From an uncultured Anaerolineae bacterium (GTDB taxonomy: Bacteria; Chloroflexota; Anaerolineae; Anaerolineales; Villigracilaceae): 33,964 nt of DNA. The notes under the pieces are model-generated. The model was given only the letters and a program-made list of their open reading frames with translations. It was not told the DNA's origin and ran no database searches. Below, piece by piece: positions 7,113 through 16,434 of the stretch (its first letter is position 1; every line of letters starts with the position of its first letter). Both the position numbers and the translations under genes were made by a program. The stretch spans positions 1 to 33,964 of the forward strand of contig CAILYI010000020.1 in NCBI GenBank assembly GCA_903838415.1, given 5' to 3'.

Positions 7113-9005
7113 ATGGGAAAAATCATCGGCATTGACCTCGGCACCACGAATAGCGTTGTCGCCGTGATGGAAGGCGGACAGCCGACCGTGATTACCACCG
7201 CAGAAGGCGGGCGTTTATGCCCATCCGTTGTCGCATTCAACAAAAATGGCGAACGTATGGTCGGGCAGACCGCCAAACGTCAGTCTGTTATCAATTCTGA
7301 AAATACCATTTACTCCATCAAGCGCTTCATCGGTCGCCGTTTTGAAGAGACGGATGCCGAGCGCAAGATGGTGCCGTATACGGTTATCGAAGGCCCCACG
7401 GATGATGTGCGTATCAAAGTGCCTTTGACCGGCAAAGAATACAGCCCGCAAGAAATCAGCGCCATGATTCTGGGCAAACTCAAAGCGGATGCTGAAGCCT
7501 ATCTGGGCGAACCCGTAACCGAAGCGGTCATCACCGTCCCGGCTTATTTCAACGACAGCCAGCGCCAGGCCACCAAAGACGCCGGTCGCGTGGCCGGGTT
7601 GGATGTGAAACGCATCATCAACGAACCGACTGCTTCCGCGCTGGCCTATGGACTCGATAAGAAAGCCAATGAAACCATCCTGGTCTTTGACCTGGGCGGC
7701 GGTACCTTTGATGTATCCGTGCTGGAAGTTGGCGAAGGCGTGATCGAAGTCAAAGCCACCAATGGCGATACCCATCTGGGCGGCGATGACTGGGATCAGC
7801 GCGTCACCACCTGGGCGGCAGATGAATTCCGCAAAATCGAAGGCATCGACCTGCGCAATGATCGTCAGGCGCTCCAACGTTTGCGCGAAGCCGCTGAAAA
7901 AGCCAAGATCGAACTCTCCACCATGATGGAGACCGAAATTAACCTGCCCTACATCACAGCCGATGCCAGCGGACCGAAACACCTGGTCGTCAAGCTGACG
8001 CGTGCCAAATTCGAACAGATGACGGATGATTTGCTCAAGCGCTGTGTCCATCCCTTCGAAAACGCGCTCAAGGATGCCGGATTACGCGCCAGCGACCTGC
8101 ATGAAGTCGTCCTGGTCGGCGGATCGACGCGCATGCCGATGGTTTCAGACCTCGTCCGCAAACTGACCGGCAAAGACCCGAACAAATCCGTCAACCCCGA
8201 TGAAGTCGTCGCTGTTGGCGCAGCCATTCAAGGCGGCGTGCTCGGCGGCGAAGTCCGCGATATCCTTTTGCTCGACGTGACTCCGCTTTCCCTGGGCGTT
8301 GAAACCCTGGGCGGCGTGATGACCAAGATGATCGAGCGCAACACCACCATCCCGGTCAAAAAGACGGAAACCTACTCCACCGCAGCCGACAGCCAAACCG
8401 CCGTCGATATCCACATCCTGCAGGGTGAGCGCCCGATGGCTGGCGACAACATGTCCCTTGGCCGCTTCCGCCTGGATGGAATTCCCCCGGCTCCGCGCGG
8501 CGTGCCGCAGGTGGAAGTGACCTTCGATATCGACGCCAACGGCATTATCCATGTTACAGCGCGCGATAAGGCCAGCGGCAAAGAACAAAAAATCACCGTC
8601 ACCGCCTCGACGAACTTGAACAAGGGCGATATCGACCGCATGGTGCAGGAATCTCAGGCCCACGAAGCCGAAGATAAGAAGCGCAAAGAGATTATCGAAG
8701 CCCGCAACGTTGCTGATAGCCTGATTTATCAGACCGAAAAAGCGATGCGCGACCTGGGAGAAAAAATCAGTTCTGCAGAACGCGGCGAGATCGAAGCCAA
8801 AATCAACGACCTGAAAGCCGTTCTGAACGGCGAAGACGCCGCTCGCATCACCAAGGCCAGTGAAGACCTGCAAAAATCCTTCTACGCTGTAAGCGAAAAA
8901 CTCTACGGCCAGCAAGGACAGCCCCAACCGGGCGGGCCGAGCGGCCCATCCACCCCGCCTTCCAGCGATGGCGATGTGATCGACGGCGAAGTAAAAGACG
9001 CCTGA
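7113..9005 (+). CDS. dnaK: Chaperone DnaK (Hsp70)
   Basis: 630 residues, ATG 7113 with AAGGAGA 7 bases upstream. The ATPase domain starts with the phosphate-1 loop [10 protein letters not shown] and includes the connect-1 segment and phosphate-2 loop [15 protein letters not shown]. The adenosine loop is [13 protein letters not shown], and [14 protein letters not shown] marks the linker to the substrate-binding domain. The helical lid and a Gly/Pro/Gln-rich disordered tail ([15 protein letters not shown]) end in [12 protein letters not shown], close to the EEVD-like ending of bacterial DnaK. Length is normal. No grpE or dnaJ lies next to it. It folds and protects proteins in the cytoplasm in an ATP-driven cycle. 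Confidence 0.98.
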   Translation: MGKIIGIDLGTTNSVVAVMEGGQPTVITTAEGGRLCPSVVAFNKNGERMVGQTAKRQSVINSENTIYSIKRFIGRRFEETDAERKMVPYTVIEGPTDDVRIKVPLTGKEYSPQEISAMILGKLKADAEAYLGEPVTEAVITVPAYFNDSQRQATKDAGRVAGLDVKRIINEPTASALAYGLDKKANETILVFDLGGGTFDVSVLEVGEGVIEVKATNGDTHLGGDDWDQRVTTWAADEFRKIEGIDLRNDRQALQRLREAAEKAKIELSTMMETEINLPYITADASGPKHLVVKLTRAKFEQMTDDLLKRCVHPFENALKDAGLRASDLHEVVLVGGSTRMPMVSDLVRKLTGKDPNKSVNPDEVVAVGAAIQGGVLGGEVRDILLLDVTPLSLGVETLGGVMTKMIERNTTIPVKKTETYSTAADSQTAVDIHILQGERPMAGDNMSLGRFRLDGIPPAPRGVPQVEVTFDIDANGIIHVTARDKASGKEQKITVTASTNLNKGDIDRMVQESQAHEAEDKKRKEIIEARNVADSLIYQTEKAMRDLGEKISSAERGEIEAKINDLKAVLNGEDAARITKASEDLQKSFYAVSEKLYGQQGQPQPGGPSGPSTPPSSDGDVIDGEVKDA

Positions 9006-9022
9006 TTTTTGAGATAAACCGG

Positions 9023-9052
9023 GTAGGGGCGACGCAAATGCGTCGCCCCTAC
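9023..9052. repeat. Perfect REP-like palindrome
   Basis: Arms of 14 bases (9023-9036 and 9039-9052) are exact inverted copies, GTAGGGGCGACGCA and TGCGTCGCCCCTAC, separated by AA. There is no T run after it. The sequence style matches dispersed palindromes known in many bacterial genomes. It may also end dnaK transcripts, and it directly precedes the -10 box of the next gene. Confidence 0.7.
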
Positions 9053-9057
9053 TGCGT

Positions 9058-9063
9058 TATAAT
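9058..9063 (+). promoter_or_regulatory. -10 box placed for a leaderless transcript
   Basis: TATAAT at 9058-9063 lies 6 bases before ATG 9070, with no Shine-Dalgarno sequence between. The -35 region would fall inside the palindrome at 9023-9052. Confidence 0.55.
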
Positions 9064-9069
9064 CACTTC

Positions 9070-10431
9070 ATGTTTAAAAATCGATCGGTCCGAATCATTT
9101 CTTCCATTATCGGTATTCTGCTCATCGCAGTTGCCGTTTACAACATTCCCTTTGTCAAGAATCGGCTCTCCTGGCGGCTGGCCGACCTGCGCGCACAAAT
9201 CGTCGCCATTTTCCACCCACCAGATGAAGCCGTCTTTGTCCCCGCCCAACAGGCGCAGATTGACCGGATCGTCACCGCCACGCTGCTGGCGATGCAAACC
9301 CCCACGCTGACCCCCACGCCGCAAGCCAGCTCCACGCCAGCCGGTCCGACCGCCACCCCAACCATCACCCCAACCCCGCTGCCCAAATCCGTCACTCTGC
9401 CGGGAGTCAAATACATCGACCAGACCGGCGGCTACAACCTGTGCGGACCTTCGAACCTGGCGATGGCGCTCAAATTTTGGGGCTGGAAAAGCTCCCGTGA
9501 CGAAATCCTGAGAGCCATCAAACCCGGCATAAATGATTCCAAGCTGGAATTTTTTATGCGCGGCAAGACCGACAAGAATGTGATGCCCTACGAAATGGTG
9601 GATTTTGTCAATGACAAGACTGATTTTCGGGCCATCGCGCGCTATGGCGGAGACCTACAACTGCTGAAAGACTTCGTCGCGGCCGGATTCCCGATGTTAA
9701 TCGAAAAAGGCGAATTCCAGCTGGATGTCAACGGAAAGGTGAGCTGGATGGGACATTACCAGTTTATTACCGGCTACGATGACGTCGGCAAAACCTTCCT
9801 GGTTCAGGATACCTACAAAGACGGCCCCAACTTCAAAGTGCCGTATGAAAAGTTGAGCAACGAATGGCGCGCGTTTAACTATATTTTCCTGGTCATTTAT
9901 CCCGCCGACCGGGAAGATAAAATTACGCGCCTGCTCGGGAATTGGGCTGACGAAAAATGGGCCAATGAACACGCCCTCGAAATCGCCAATGCCGAGACCA
10001 ACAACCTCAGCGGGCTGGATTTGTATTTTGCCTGGTTCAACAAAGGCACCAGTCATAATCAACTGCTGCAATATTTCGACGCAGGCAGCGCTTACGATCA
10101 GGCCTTTTTACTGTATCCCACGCTGCCGCTCGAAAAAGACAAACTTCCTTACCGCATGATGTGGTACCAGACCGGTCCCTACCGGGCTTATTTCTATTCC
10201 GGTCGCTACCAGGATGTCATCAACCTGGCCGACGTCACCTTGAGCACTGTATTGGGCGGACCAACGCTCGAGGAAAGCCTGTACTGGCGCGGCATGGCCG
10301 AGCAGGCCAGCGGAAATACCGCCGCAGCCCTTGCGGATTTTCAGCAGGCGAACCATCTCAACCCGCAAATGACAGCCATTATCCAGGCGCTGCAAAATTT
10401 GGGAGCTATCCCGGAAACGCCGGTGAAATAA
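9070..10431 (+). CDS. Membrane-anchored C39-like papain-fold protein with C-terminal TPR-like region
   Basis: 453 residues, ATG 9070. One N-terminal membrane helix (about 9-26) is followed by a Thr/Pro-rich stalk (about 76-105). Residues 112-280 form a peptidase C39-like domain with the catalytic set visible: Cys125 in YNLCGPSNLAMAL, His229 in GHYQFITGYD and Asp247 in LVQDTY. Residues about 300-450 are helical and resemble tetratricopeptide repeats (AAALADFQQANHLNP). The domain most likely sits outside the membrane as a cysteine protease or amidase-like enzyme; the substrate is unknown. The next gene starts 4 bases after its stop, so they share a transcript. Confidence 0.85.
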   Translation: MFKNRSVRIISSIIGILLIAVAVYNIPFVKNRLSWRLADLRAQIVAIFHPPDEAVFVPAQQAQIDRIVTATLLAMQTPTLTPTPQASSTPAGPTATPTITPTPLPKSVTLPGVKYIDQTGGYNLCGPSNLAMALKFWGWKSSRDEILRAIKPGINDSKLEFFMRGKTDKNVMPYEMVDFVNDKTDFRAIARYGGDLQLLKDFVAAGFPMLIEKGEFQLDVNGKVSWMGHYQFITGYDDVGKTFLVQDTYKDGPNFKVPYEKLSNEWRAFNYIFLVIYPADREDKITRLLGNWADEKWANEHALEIANAETNNLSGLDLYFAWFNKGTSHNQLLQYFDAGSAYDQAFLLYPTLPLEKDKLPYRMMWYQTGPYRAYFYSGRYQDVINLADVTLSTVLGGPTLEESLYWRGMAEQASGNTAAALADFQQANHLNPQMTAIIQALQNLGAIPETPVK

Positions 10432-10434
10432 ACC

Positions 10435-11676
10435 ATGAAACTGCTCCATTTTGCCGATGCCCACATTGATATGGCCAATTATGGCCGCCACGACCCCGAA
10501 AGCGGATTGCCTTTTCGGGTGCTTGATTTTCTCAAATCGCTGGATACAATCGTCGATACCGCGATTGACGAAAAAGTGGACCTGGTCATTTTCGCCGGGG
10601 ACGCCTATAAAGACCGCACCCCGGCTCCCACCTTTCAGCGTGAGTGGGGCAAACGCATCATGCGGCTCTCAGCGGCCAAAATCCCAACGATTTTGCTGAT
10701 CGGCAACCATGACCTTTCCCCGTCGATTGGACGCGCAAACGCGCTCCATGAATTTGACACTTTACAGGTGCCCTATGTGCGCGTCATCGCCAAACCGGAG
10801 CTGATTACGGCCGCGCAGTTGGGCATCCCGGCGCAGGTGATTGGGCTGCCGTGGATATCGCGCTCCGGGCTGATGGCCACCGCCGAAACTGAAGACATCG
10901 CACCGGCTGAAATCTTCTCTCAGATCGAAGAACGGCTGACAGCGCTGGTGCAGGGCTATCTGGCGGCAACTGACCCGTCGCTGCCAGTGATTCTGACGGC
11001 TCACGCTTCGGTCCAGGGCGCCAGTTTTGGCGCAGAACGGATGGTCATGCTAGGCGCTGACCTGGTTTTGCCGGGGTCGCTCGTCAAAGATCCCCGGCTG
11101 GATTATGTCGCCTTGGGGCACATCCACAAACCACAGGATTTGAACGAAGGCCAGCATCCGCCCGTCATCTACCCCGGTTCGATTGAACGCGTCGATTTTG
11201 GCGAAGCCGGGGATGACAAGTTTTTCATCGTGGCTGATGTAAACCATGGCAAAACTGAAGTGGAATGGCGCAAGCTGAAACATGTGCGTCCCTTCGTGGA
11301 AGCTCGTCTCAAGCTCATTTCCGCGGAAAACGTTACCGCGCAGCTCAGGGCGGCGCTGCCCAAGCCCGCGAAAATCAAGAATGCCATTGTCAAGTTGACG
11401 GTGGAATATCCGCGCGAATATGAAAAGCTGATCAACGAAGCCGAACTCCGCGAACACGCCAGCGAGGCGTTTGAATTCCATCTTGTCAAGCGGCCTCAGC
11501 TCGAAAACCGGGTGCGCTTATCCGAAGGACAAAATATCACGAGTCTCTCCCCGCTCGAATTGCTCGAAAAATACTGGCAAGCCACCCACGCAGATGGCCC
11601 GGAGGCCGAAGTCCTGCAAAAATTGGCAGCGCAGATATTAAACGACGAAAATTCTCAGGGCGAACCAAACCTGTAA
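10435..11676 (+). CDS. Metallophosphoesterase, SbcD/Mre11-like DNA nuclease
   Basis: 413 residues, ATG 10435, four bases after the upstream stop. The two-metal phosphoesterase motifs are complete and in order: ADAHID (Asp8, His10), FAGDAYK (Asp56), GNHD (91-93), LTAHASVQG and GHIH. The region after about 290 matches the capping part of SbcD rather than a general phosphoesterase. SbcD works with the ATPase SbcC to cut hairpins and open DNA ends; no sbcC gene lies in this window. The partner may be encoded elsewhere, or this may be a solo relative, so I leave the symbol open. Confidence 0.85.
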   Translation: MKLLHFADAHIDMANYGRHDPESGLPFRVLDFLKSLDTIVDTAIDEKVDLVIFAGDAYKDRTPAPTFQREWGKRIMRLSAAKIPTILLIGNHDLSPSIGRANALHEFDTLQVPYVRVIAKPELITAAQLGIPAQVIGLPWISRSGLMATAETEDIAPAEIFSQIEERLTALVQGYLAATDPSLPVILTAHASVQGASFGAERMVMLGADLVLPGSLVKDPRLDYVALGHIHKPQDLNEGQHPPVIYPGSIERVDFGEAGDDKFFIVADVNHGKTEVEWRKLKHVRPFVEARLKLISAENVTAQLRAALPKPAKIKNAIVKLTVEYPREYEKLINEAELREHASEAFEFHLVKRPQLENRVRLSEGQNITSLSPLELLEKYWQATHADGPEAEVLQKLAAQILNDENSQGEPNL

Positions 11677-11749
11677 ACGGACAAAAGCAGCCGGGCGTTT
11701 GTGCGGCGCTTTTCATCCCCCATCATCATCCCACTGTCACGAAATTGCT

Positions 11750-12520
11750 ATGCTAAAAAATCTATTTCGGCGTATCTTCAAGAGCAATCTTATGCGCTGG
11801 ATTTATATCTCCCCCCACTTTGATGATGCCGCACTTTCCTGCGGCGGCCTGATCTGGGAACAGACGCACAGCGGAATACCGGTCGAAATCTGGACCTTAA
11901 CCGCTGGCGACCCGCCCCCCGGACCTGTTTCCGATTTAATCACCCGTGTCCACTCTGAATGGAATACAGGTTCCCCTCTTGAAACCGTGGCGCTACGCCG
12001 GATTGAAGACCAGCACGCCGCCCGGATCGTTGGAGCTGGCACCCGCCATCTAAAAATGGTAGATGCGCTTTACCGGCGCAACCATTCCGACGAACTGCTA
12101 TACACGGACGACGTATTCGACCCAATCCACCCGGACGAAGCGGGAATTGTGGAGAAGGTGCTGGAGCTGCTTGGCGAAAACCTGACGCAGTACGATACGG
12201 TGGTCTGCCCGCTGGCGCTGGGCTCGCACGTGGATCATGTCATCACGCGCATGGCCGCAGAGAAGCTGGGGCGCCCGCTGTGGTACTATGCCGATGTGCC
12301 CTACCTGTTCAGGCATGAAGAAGAACTGGCTCCCGCCACAATTGGCATGACCGGAAAAAAGTTTTTTGTCTCGCAACACGGTTTGGCGGCCTGGCAGGAT
12401 GGAATTTCCGCCTATGTTTCGCAGGTTCCGTCGCTGTTTGGAGATGAGCCAGGGATGCGCACGCAGATCAAAAATTACCAGGAAGCAGGCAGCGGACTGA
12501 CAATTTGGGATCGCGAGTAG
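11750..12520 (+). CDS. PIG-L/LmbE family deacetylase
   Basis: 256 residues from ATG 11750, or 242 from ATG 11792, which has AAGAG upstream and starts right before the conserved RWIYISPHFDDAALSCGG. The HxDD zinc motif is present (H-F-D-D), as is the later HxxH (GSHVDHV). These are the metal-binding residues of LmbE-like enzymes, which remove acetyl groups from N-acetylglucosaminyl substrates in the making of sugar-linked thiols, lipids or antibiotics. The substrate cannot be told from sequence. It follows the SbcD-like gene by about 75 bases and may be the end of that operon. Confidence 0.88.
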   Translation: MLKNLFRRIFKSNLMRWIYISPHFDDAALSCGGLIWEQTHSGIPVEIWTLTAGDPPPGPVSDLITRVHSEWNTGSPLETVALRRIEDQHAARIVGAGTRHLKMVDALYRRNHSDELLYTDDVFDPIHPDEAGIVEKVLELLGENLTQYDTVVCPLALGSHVDHVITRMAAEKLGRPLWYYADVPYLFRHEEELAPATIGMTGKKFFVSQHGLAAWQDGISAYVSQVPSLFGDEPGMRTQIKNYQEAGSGLTIWDRE

Positions 12521-12555
12521 ATTGGTCCTTACAAATCAATCGAGCATGAATCGGC

Positions 12556-12584
12556 TTGATTTTGGACTAAATTCATGATATATT
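12556..12584 (+). promoter_or_regulatory. Promoter of greA
   Basis: TTGATT (12556-12561), 17-base spacer, TATATT (12579-12584). It would start transcription near 12591 and give a leader of about 76 bases that contains the hairpin at 12618-12641. Confidence 0.6.
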
Positions 12585-12617
12585 TGGCACACTTAGGTTA
12601 AAAGTCTGTATCCCACC

Positions 12618-12641
12618 GTTGCATCCCCAAAGGGATGCAAC
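12618..12641 (+). promoter_or_regulatory. Hairpin in the greA leader
   Basis: A perfect 10-bp stem GTTGCATCCC / GGGATGCAAC with loop CAAA. No T run follows, so it is not a normal terminator. It lies about 10 bases before the AGAGGG ribosome-binding site and could affect translation or mRNA stability. Confidence 0.55.
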
Positions 12642-12666
12642 ATATCTTATTAGAGGGTTTGGAATT

Positions 12667-13137
12667 ATGCCAGCAATGTATCTGACCAAAGACGGATTCC
12701 AGAAGCTCCAGGAAGAGCTCGAATACCTGCGCACTGCAAAGCGCCAGGAAGTTGCTGACCGCCTGCATGAAGCCATGGAAGGTGGGGAATTAATCGAAAA
12801 CGCCGAATACGAAGCTGCCAAGAATGAACAGGCGTTTGTCGAAGGTCGCATCCAGGAATTGGAAATCATTCTGGCCGCGGCACACCTGATTGATTCTTCT
12901 GCCGCACATCTGGATCCAAACCTGGTCGAGGTCGGCGATACGGTTGTCATCCAGGAAGATGGCGGCGAACCCGAAGAATATACCATTGTGGGCGCAGCAG
13001 AAGCTGATCCGCGCGCTGGGAAAATCTCCAACGAATCCCCGCTAGGCAAAGCATTACTCAACCACCATCCTGGCGATGTGGTGACCGTGGATGCGCCAGG
13101 TGGTTCATTCAAAGTTAAAGTAATAAAGACGACCTAA
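12667..13137 (+). CDS. greA: Transcription elongation factor GreA
   Basis: 156 residues from ATG 12667 (AGAGGG about 10 bases upstream); an in-frame start at 12619 would run through the leader hairpin and is rejected. The N-terminal coiled coil begins YLTKDGFQKLQEELEYL and continues to GELIENAEYEAAKNEQ, whose acidic tip (NAEYEAAK) acts in the RNA polymerase secondary channel. The C-terminal FKBP-like domain contains ISNESPLGKALLNHHPGD. GreA rescues backtracked polymerase by stimulating transcript cleavage. Length matches the family. Confidence 0.97.
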   Translation: MPAMYLTKDGFQKLQEELEYLRTAKRQEVADRLHEAMEGGELIENAEYEAAKNEQAFVEGRIQELEIILAAAHLIDSSAAHLDPNLVEVGDTVVIQEDGGEPEEYTIVGAAEADPRAGKISNESPLGKALLNHHPGDVVTVDAPGGSFKVKVIKTT

Positions 13138-13158
13138 AAGACTGGGGCAGTCACTTTA

Positions 13159-13211
13159 AGCCCCGCGCGCGCTCTGCGAAAGCAGGGCGTTTTGGCGCGG
13201 GGCTATTTTTT
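13159..13211 (+). terminator. Terminator after greA
   Basis: A 10-bp outer stem AGCCCCGCGC / GCGCGGGGCT (13159-13168 and 13195-13204) encloses a second small hairpin (CTCTGC gaaa GCAGGG). ATTTTTTA follows. It lies 22 bases after the greA stop and separates greA from lysS. Confidence 0.85.
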
Positions 13212-13271
13212 ACCCCCAGCCCATCTTGTGACGCATAAAGAAAAATTGGAAACGTTGAAAGGTTAGCACTC

Positions 13272-14825
13272 ATGGCAGAATACAACTCACTGGAACAAAT
13301 TCGTCTGCAAAAAATTGGGGAGCTGCGCGCCGAAGGCGTGGAACCCTACCCCACCCGCGCAGAACGGACTCACACCGCCGCCCAGGCGATTGCAGCCTAT
13401 GAAGACGCCGAAAAGGCTGCCGGAGACGGGAATCCGCCCGCCGAGGTCAAGGCCACGCTGGCGGGACGCATCCGCGCAACGCGCGCCATGGGCAAGCTAA
13501 CCTTCACGCATATCGAGGATGGCAGCGGGAAGATTCAATTGTTCCTGCGCATCAATGAATTGGGGCAGGAACGCGTCAGCTTTTTTGACAAAATGTTCGA
13601 TATCGGCGACTTTGTCCAGGCTTCGGGGGTGATGATGCGCACCCGTACCGGCGAAGCGACGCTGCACGTGCACGATTTTGTCATGCTCGCCAAAGCGGTT
13701 TCACCCCTGCCCGCCGATAAAGACGTCACCCAGGAAGACGGCAGCGTCATCCGCTACGCCGCGCTCGAAGGCGCGGAACTGCGCGCCCGTCAGCGCTACG
13801 CTGATTTGGCAGTCAACCCGAACGTGCGCGATACCTTCCGCAAACGGGCCAAGGTTGTCTCGTCACTGCGTCGTTTTTTGGACGATCACGAATTCCTGGA
13901 AGTGGAAACGCCTATTTTGCAGCCAATTTACGGCGGCGCTGCGGCGCGTCCATTTACCACCTTTCACAATCAGCTCAAACAGCAGTTATATCTGCGCATC
14001 TCGTTTGAGTTGTATCTCAAACGACTTTTGGTGGGCAACCTGGAGCGTGTTTATGAAATCGGGCGCGATTTCCGCAACGAAGGCGTGTCCTTCAAGCACA
14101 ACCCCGAATTCACCCAGTTGGAATTCTACTGGGCTTACGCCGATTATCTCAAAGTGATGGAATTGACCGAGCAAATGGTTTCTTATGTTTGCAAAGAAGT
14201 CAACGGCACCTACAAAATCAGCTATCAGGGCAAAGAAATTGATTTTACGCCGCCCTGGAAGCGCGTGGAAATGCGCCAGGGAATTCTGGATGTGACCGGC
14301 ATCGACATCTACGCCCACACCGACGCCGTCAGCCTTTCAGCCGCCATCCGCGCGAAGGGCTACAATCCCCCCGCCAGGGCCACCCGCGGCAAATTGATCG
14401 ACTTCCTGGTGGGCGAATACCTGGAACCGACTCTCATCCAGCCGACCTTCCTGTACGATTATCCGCGTGATATTTCACCGCTGGCCAAATCCAAGCCCGG
14501 TGACCCACTGACCGTGGAACGCTTCGAAGGTTACGTGGCCGGTTTTGAACTATGCAACGCCTTCACCGAGCTGAATGATCCGCTAGACCAGGAACAGCGC
14601 TTCATCGAAATGGGCCGCGACTACACCGCCGAAGATGAAGAACTCAACCTGATGGATGACGATTATCTGCGCGCCATGCGCTACGGCATGCCACCCAACG
14701 GCGGCTTTGGCATGGGCGTTGACCGGTTGACCATGTTGCTGACCGACAAACACTCCATCCGCGAGGTGCTCTTGTTCCCGCACTTAAGAAGCGATGAACA
14801 AGGCGGCGGAGAAGCCAGCGAATAA
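13272..14825 (+). CDS. lysS: Lysyl-tRNA synthetase, class II
   Basis: 517 residues, ATG 13272 with GAAAGG about 10 bases upstream. The OB-fold anticodon domain occupies about residues 60-170 (GRIRATRAMGKLTFTHIEDGSGKIQLF). The class II catalytic domain shows motif 2 (YEIGRDFRNEGVSFKHNPEFTQ...) and motif 3 (GFGMGVDRLTMLLT), with the lysine-type LYLRISFELYLKRL before motif 2. It charges tRNA-Lys in the cytoplasm. An in-frame GTG or TTG start earlier is not needed. It is flanked by strong terminators on both sides, so it is transcribed alone. Confidence 0.97.
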   Translation: MAEYNSLEQIRLQKIGELRAEGVEPYPTRAERTHTAAQAIAAYEDAEKAAGDGNPPAEVKATLAGRIRATRAMGKLTFTHIEDGSGKIQLFLRINELGQERVSFFDKMFDIGDFVQASGVMMRTRTGEATLHVHDFVMLAKAVSPLPADKDVTQEDGSVIRYAALEGAELRARQRYADLAVNPNVRDTFRKRAKVVSSLRRFLDDHEFLEVETPILQPIYGGAAARPFTTFHNQLKQQLYLRISFELYLKRLLVGNLERVYEIGRDFRNEGVSFKHNPEFTQLEFYWAYADYLKVMELTEQMVSYVCKEVNGTYKISYQGKEIDFTPPWKRVEMRQGILDVTGIDIYAHTDAVSLSAAIRAKGYNPPARATRGKLIDFLVGEYLEPTLIQPTFLYDYPRDISPLAKSKPGDPLTVERFEGYVAGFELCNAFTELNDPLDQEQRFIEMGRDYTAEDEELNLMDDDYLRAMRYGMPPNGGFGMGVDRLTMLLTDKHSIREVLLFPHLRSDEQGGGEASE

Positions 14826-14831
14826 TTACCC

Positions 14832-14877
14832 CGAAGGCACAAAGTCATGAAATCGTGACTTTGTGCCTTCGTCTTTT
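14832..14877 (+). terminator. Terminator after lysS
   Basis: A perfect 16-bp stem CGAAGGCACAAAGTCA / TGACTTTGTGCCTTCG with an 8-base loop, followed by TCTTTT. It starts 6 bases after the lysS stop. Confidence 0.88.
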
Positions 14878-14960
14878 GGCAGCCCTTATCCGGCACAAAA
14901 TCCCCAAACGCACCCGGCATCTTACAAGGCTTTTTTATCCATTTCTCGGAGCAAAGAATC

Positions 14961-16361
14961 ATGCCAGATACTTTTAATTGTCCCAACTGCGGCGCACCAC
15001 TCGATTATCACGGCAGCGACCCGATCATCCGTTGCCCTTATTGCGTCAGCTCGGTCATCGTCCCTGAGAATTTGCGCGGCAAACCGGCATTTTCGTCAAA
15101 AGCAAGTAACTTCACCCTGAGCGGCAAGGGCGATCTGGGTGGACTTATCAACCAGGCCAAACGCATCAAAGAAGTCAAAGAGCTGGCGGATGCTGGTGAA
15201 ATGGATCAAGCCGTCGCCCTGTATCGCTCCATTACCGGCGCGGATGACTTCTCAGCGCGCCAGGCGGTCGGAAAGCTGTCAGCGGGGCAACCGATCACTT
15301 TTACCAGTATAAACGCCACAGAGGTGACATCATCCGTCCAGACGGCGACAACCTCCCCTAAAGCATCCCGTAATATTGGGCGCTGGATTGGCTGCGGTGT
15401 GACTCTGCTCGTCCTGGGAACTCTCGCAACCGTGTTGATTCCACTGGCAGGGACCATGCTGGGGCTGTTTGCCATCTCCAATGGTATCGAGACTCAGGCT
15501 CCGGCCGTGGAAAATCCGGTAGTTGTTCCCAGCGCGGCACCCGCCATCCCAACCGAAGTCAGCTTTGCCACGCAGGAACTTTCCTTTGGCGGCGAAGGGA
15601 CCGGTCCGGGACTGTTTCGCGACGTTCGCGCAATCGCGGTCAACCCGGTCAATGGCAATATCTACGCCGCCAACTATGACGATGGCCGCGTGCAGGCCTT
15701 CGATGCGCAGGGCAAGTTCATCACCCAATGGATTATCCCAAAGGAAAACACGGAACCCTATTTTGACGATATAGCTGTGGATCGCAACGGGACCGTCTAC
15801 ATTCCTGTTTTTGGGAAAATCATGCGGTTCGATGACAGCGGCAAAGCCCTGCCAGATATCAAGATCGCGGGCAGCCGCATTGACAACCTGGATATCGCCG
15901 CGGATGGCTCGCTGGTGGCGATTGCAGACGGAGAAACCATCCTGTGGCTGAGCGCCGAGGGGAAAGTGATCAAGAAGGTCAAGGCCGCAATCTCCACCGT
16001 CAGCGGCGACCCGGAATTGGACGCAAAAATCACCGTGGATGGGCTGGGAAACGTTTACGTGCTGGGAACTTTCAACAATGCGGTTTTCGTGTTCGGCCCG
16101 GACGGCAAGTTTACCAACCGCTTCGGCAGTGAAGGGGATGAAAATGGCCAGTTCCGCGCCGCCTACGCTCTGGCAATCGATGGAACCGGGCGCATCTTCG
16201 TCAGCGACAGCAAAGGCGTGCAGGTTTTCAGCAGCGACGGACGCTACATCGACCGGATAAAAGTAAAATACTTTGCTTTCGGCCTGTCTTTTGACGACCG
16301 CGGCCTGCTAACCGTGACCACAAATCAGAAAAAGATTGAAAAATATAGCATTACGCCATAA
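14961..16361 (+). CDS. Zinc-ribbon membrane protein with L7/L12-like segment and NHL-type beta-propeller
   Basis: 466 residues, ATG 14961 with CGGAG about 10 bases upstream. The N-terminus is a CxxC...CxxC zinc ribbon (CPNCGAPLDY...IIRCPYC). Residues about 60-110 (KELADAGEMDQAVALYRSITGADDFSARQAVGKL) resemble the helical part of the ribosomal L7/L12 C-terminal domain. A membrane helix lies at about 142-172. Residues about 195-466 form an NHL-like six-bladed propeller with repeated FDAQGKFITQW, VFGPDGKFTNRFGSEG and VFSSDGRYIDR strands. The ribbon would be in the cytoplasm and the propeller outside. Function is unknown; NHL propellers usually bind proteins or glycans. The next gene repeats its N-terminal layout. 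Confidence 0.85.
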   Translation: MPDTFNCPNCGAPLDYHGSDPIIRCPYCVSSVIVPENLRGKPAFSSKASNFTLSGKGDLGGLINQAKRIKEVKELADAGEMDQAVALYRSITGADDFSARQAVGKLSAGQPITFTSINATEVTSSVQTATTSPKASRNIGRWIGCGVTLLVLGTLATVLIPLAGTMLGLFAISNGIETQAPAVENPVVVPSAAPAIPTEVSFATQELSFGGEGTGPGLFRDVRAIAVNPVNGNIYAANYDDGRVQAFDAQGKFITQWIIPKENTEPYFDDIAVDRNGTVYIPVFGKIMRFDDSGKALPDIKIAGSRIDNLDIAADGSLVAIADGETILWLSAEGKVIKKVKAAISTVSGDPELDAKITVDGLGNVYVLGTFNNAVFVFGPDGKFTNRFGSEGDENGQFRAAYALAIDGTGRIFVSDSKGVQVFSSDGRYIDRIKVKYFAFGLSFDDRGLLTVTTNQKKIEKYSITP

Positions 16362-16434
16362 GCGCAACCTGTAGTCCGCTGGTAACGTAAGTCCTTTATC
16401 GACATTAATTATTTCAAAATCAACGGAGAAAAAC

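Noticed and set aside
7215-8927. Long minus-strand frames opposite dnaK (278 and 260 residues)
   Set aside because: They are antisense shadows created by the codon use of dnaK; no start signals or family likeness.
13264-13272. TTAGCACTC before lysS, like half of a CIRCE heat-shock operator
   Set aside because: The matching GAGTGCTAA arm is absent at the required 9-base spacing, so it is chance.
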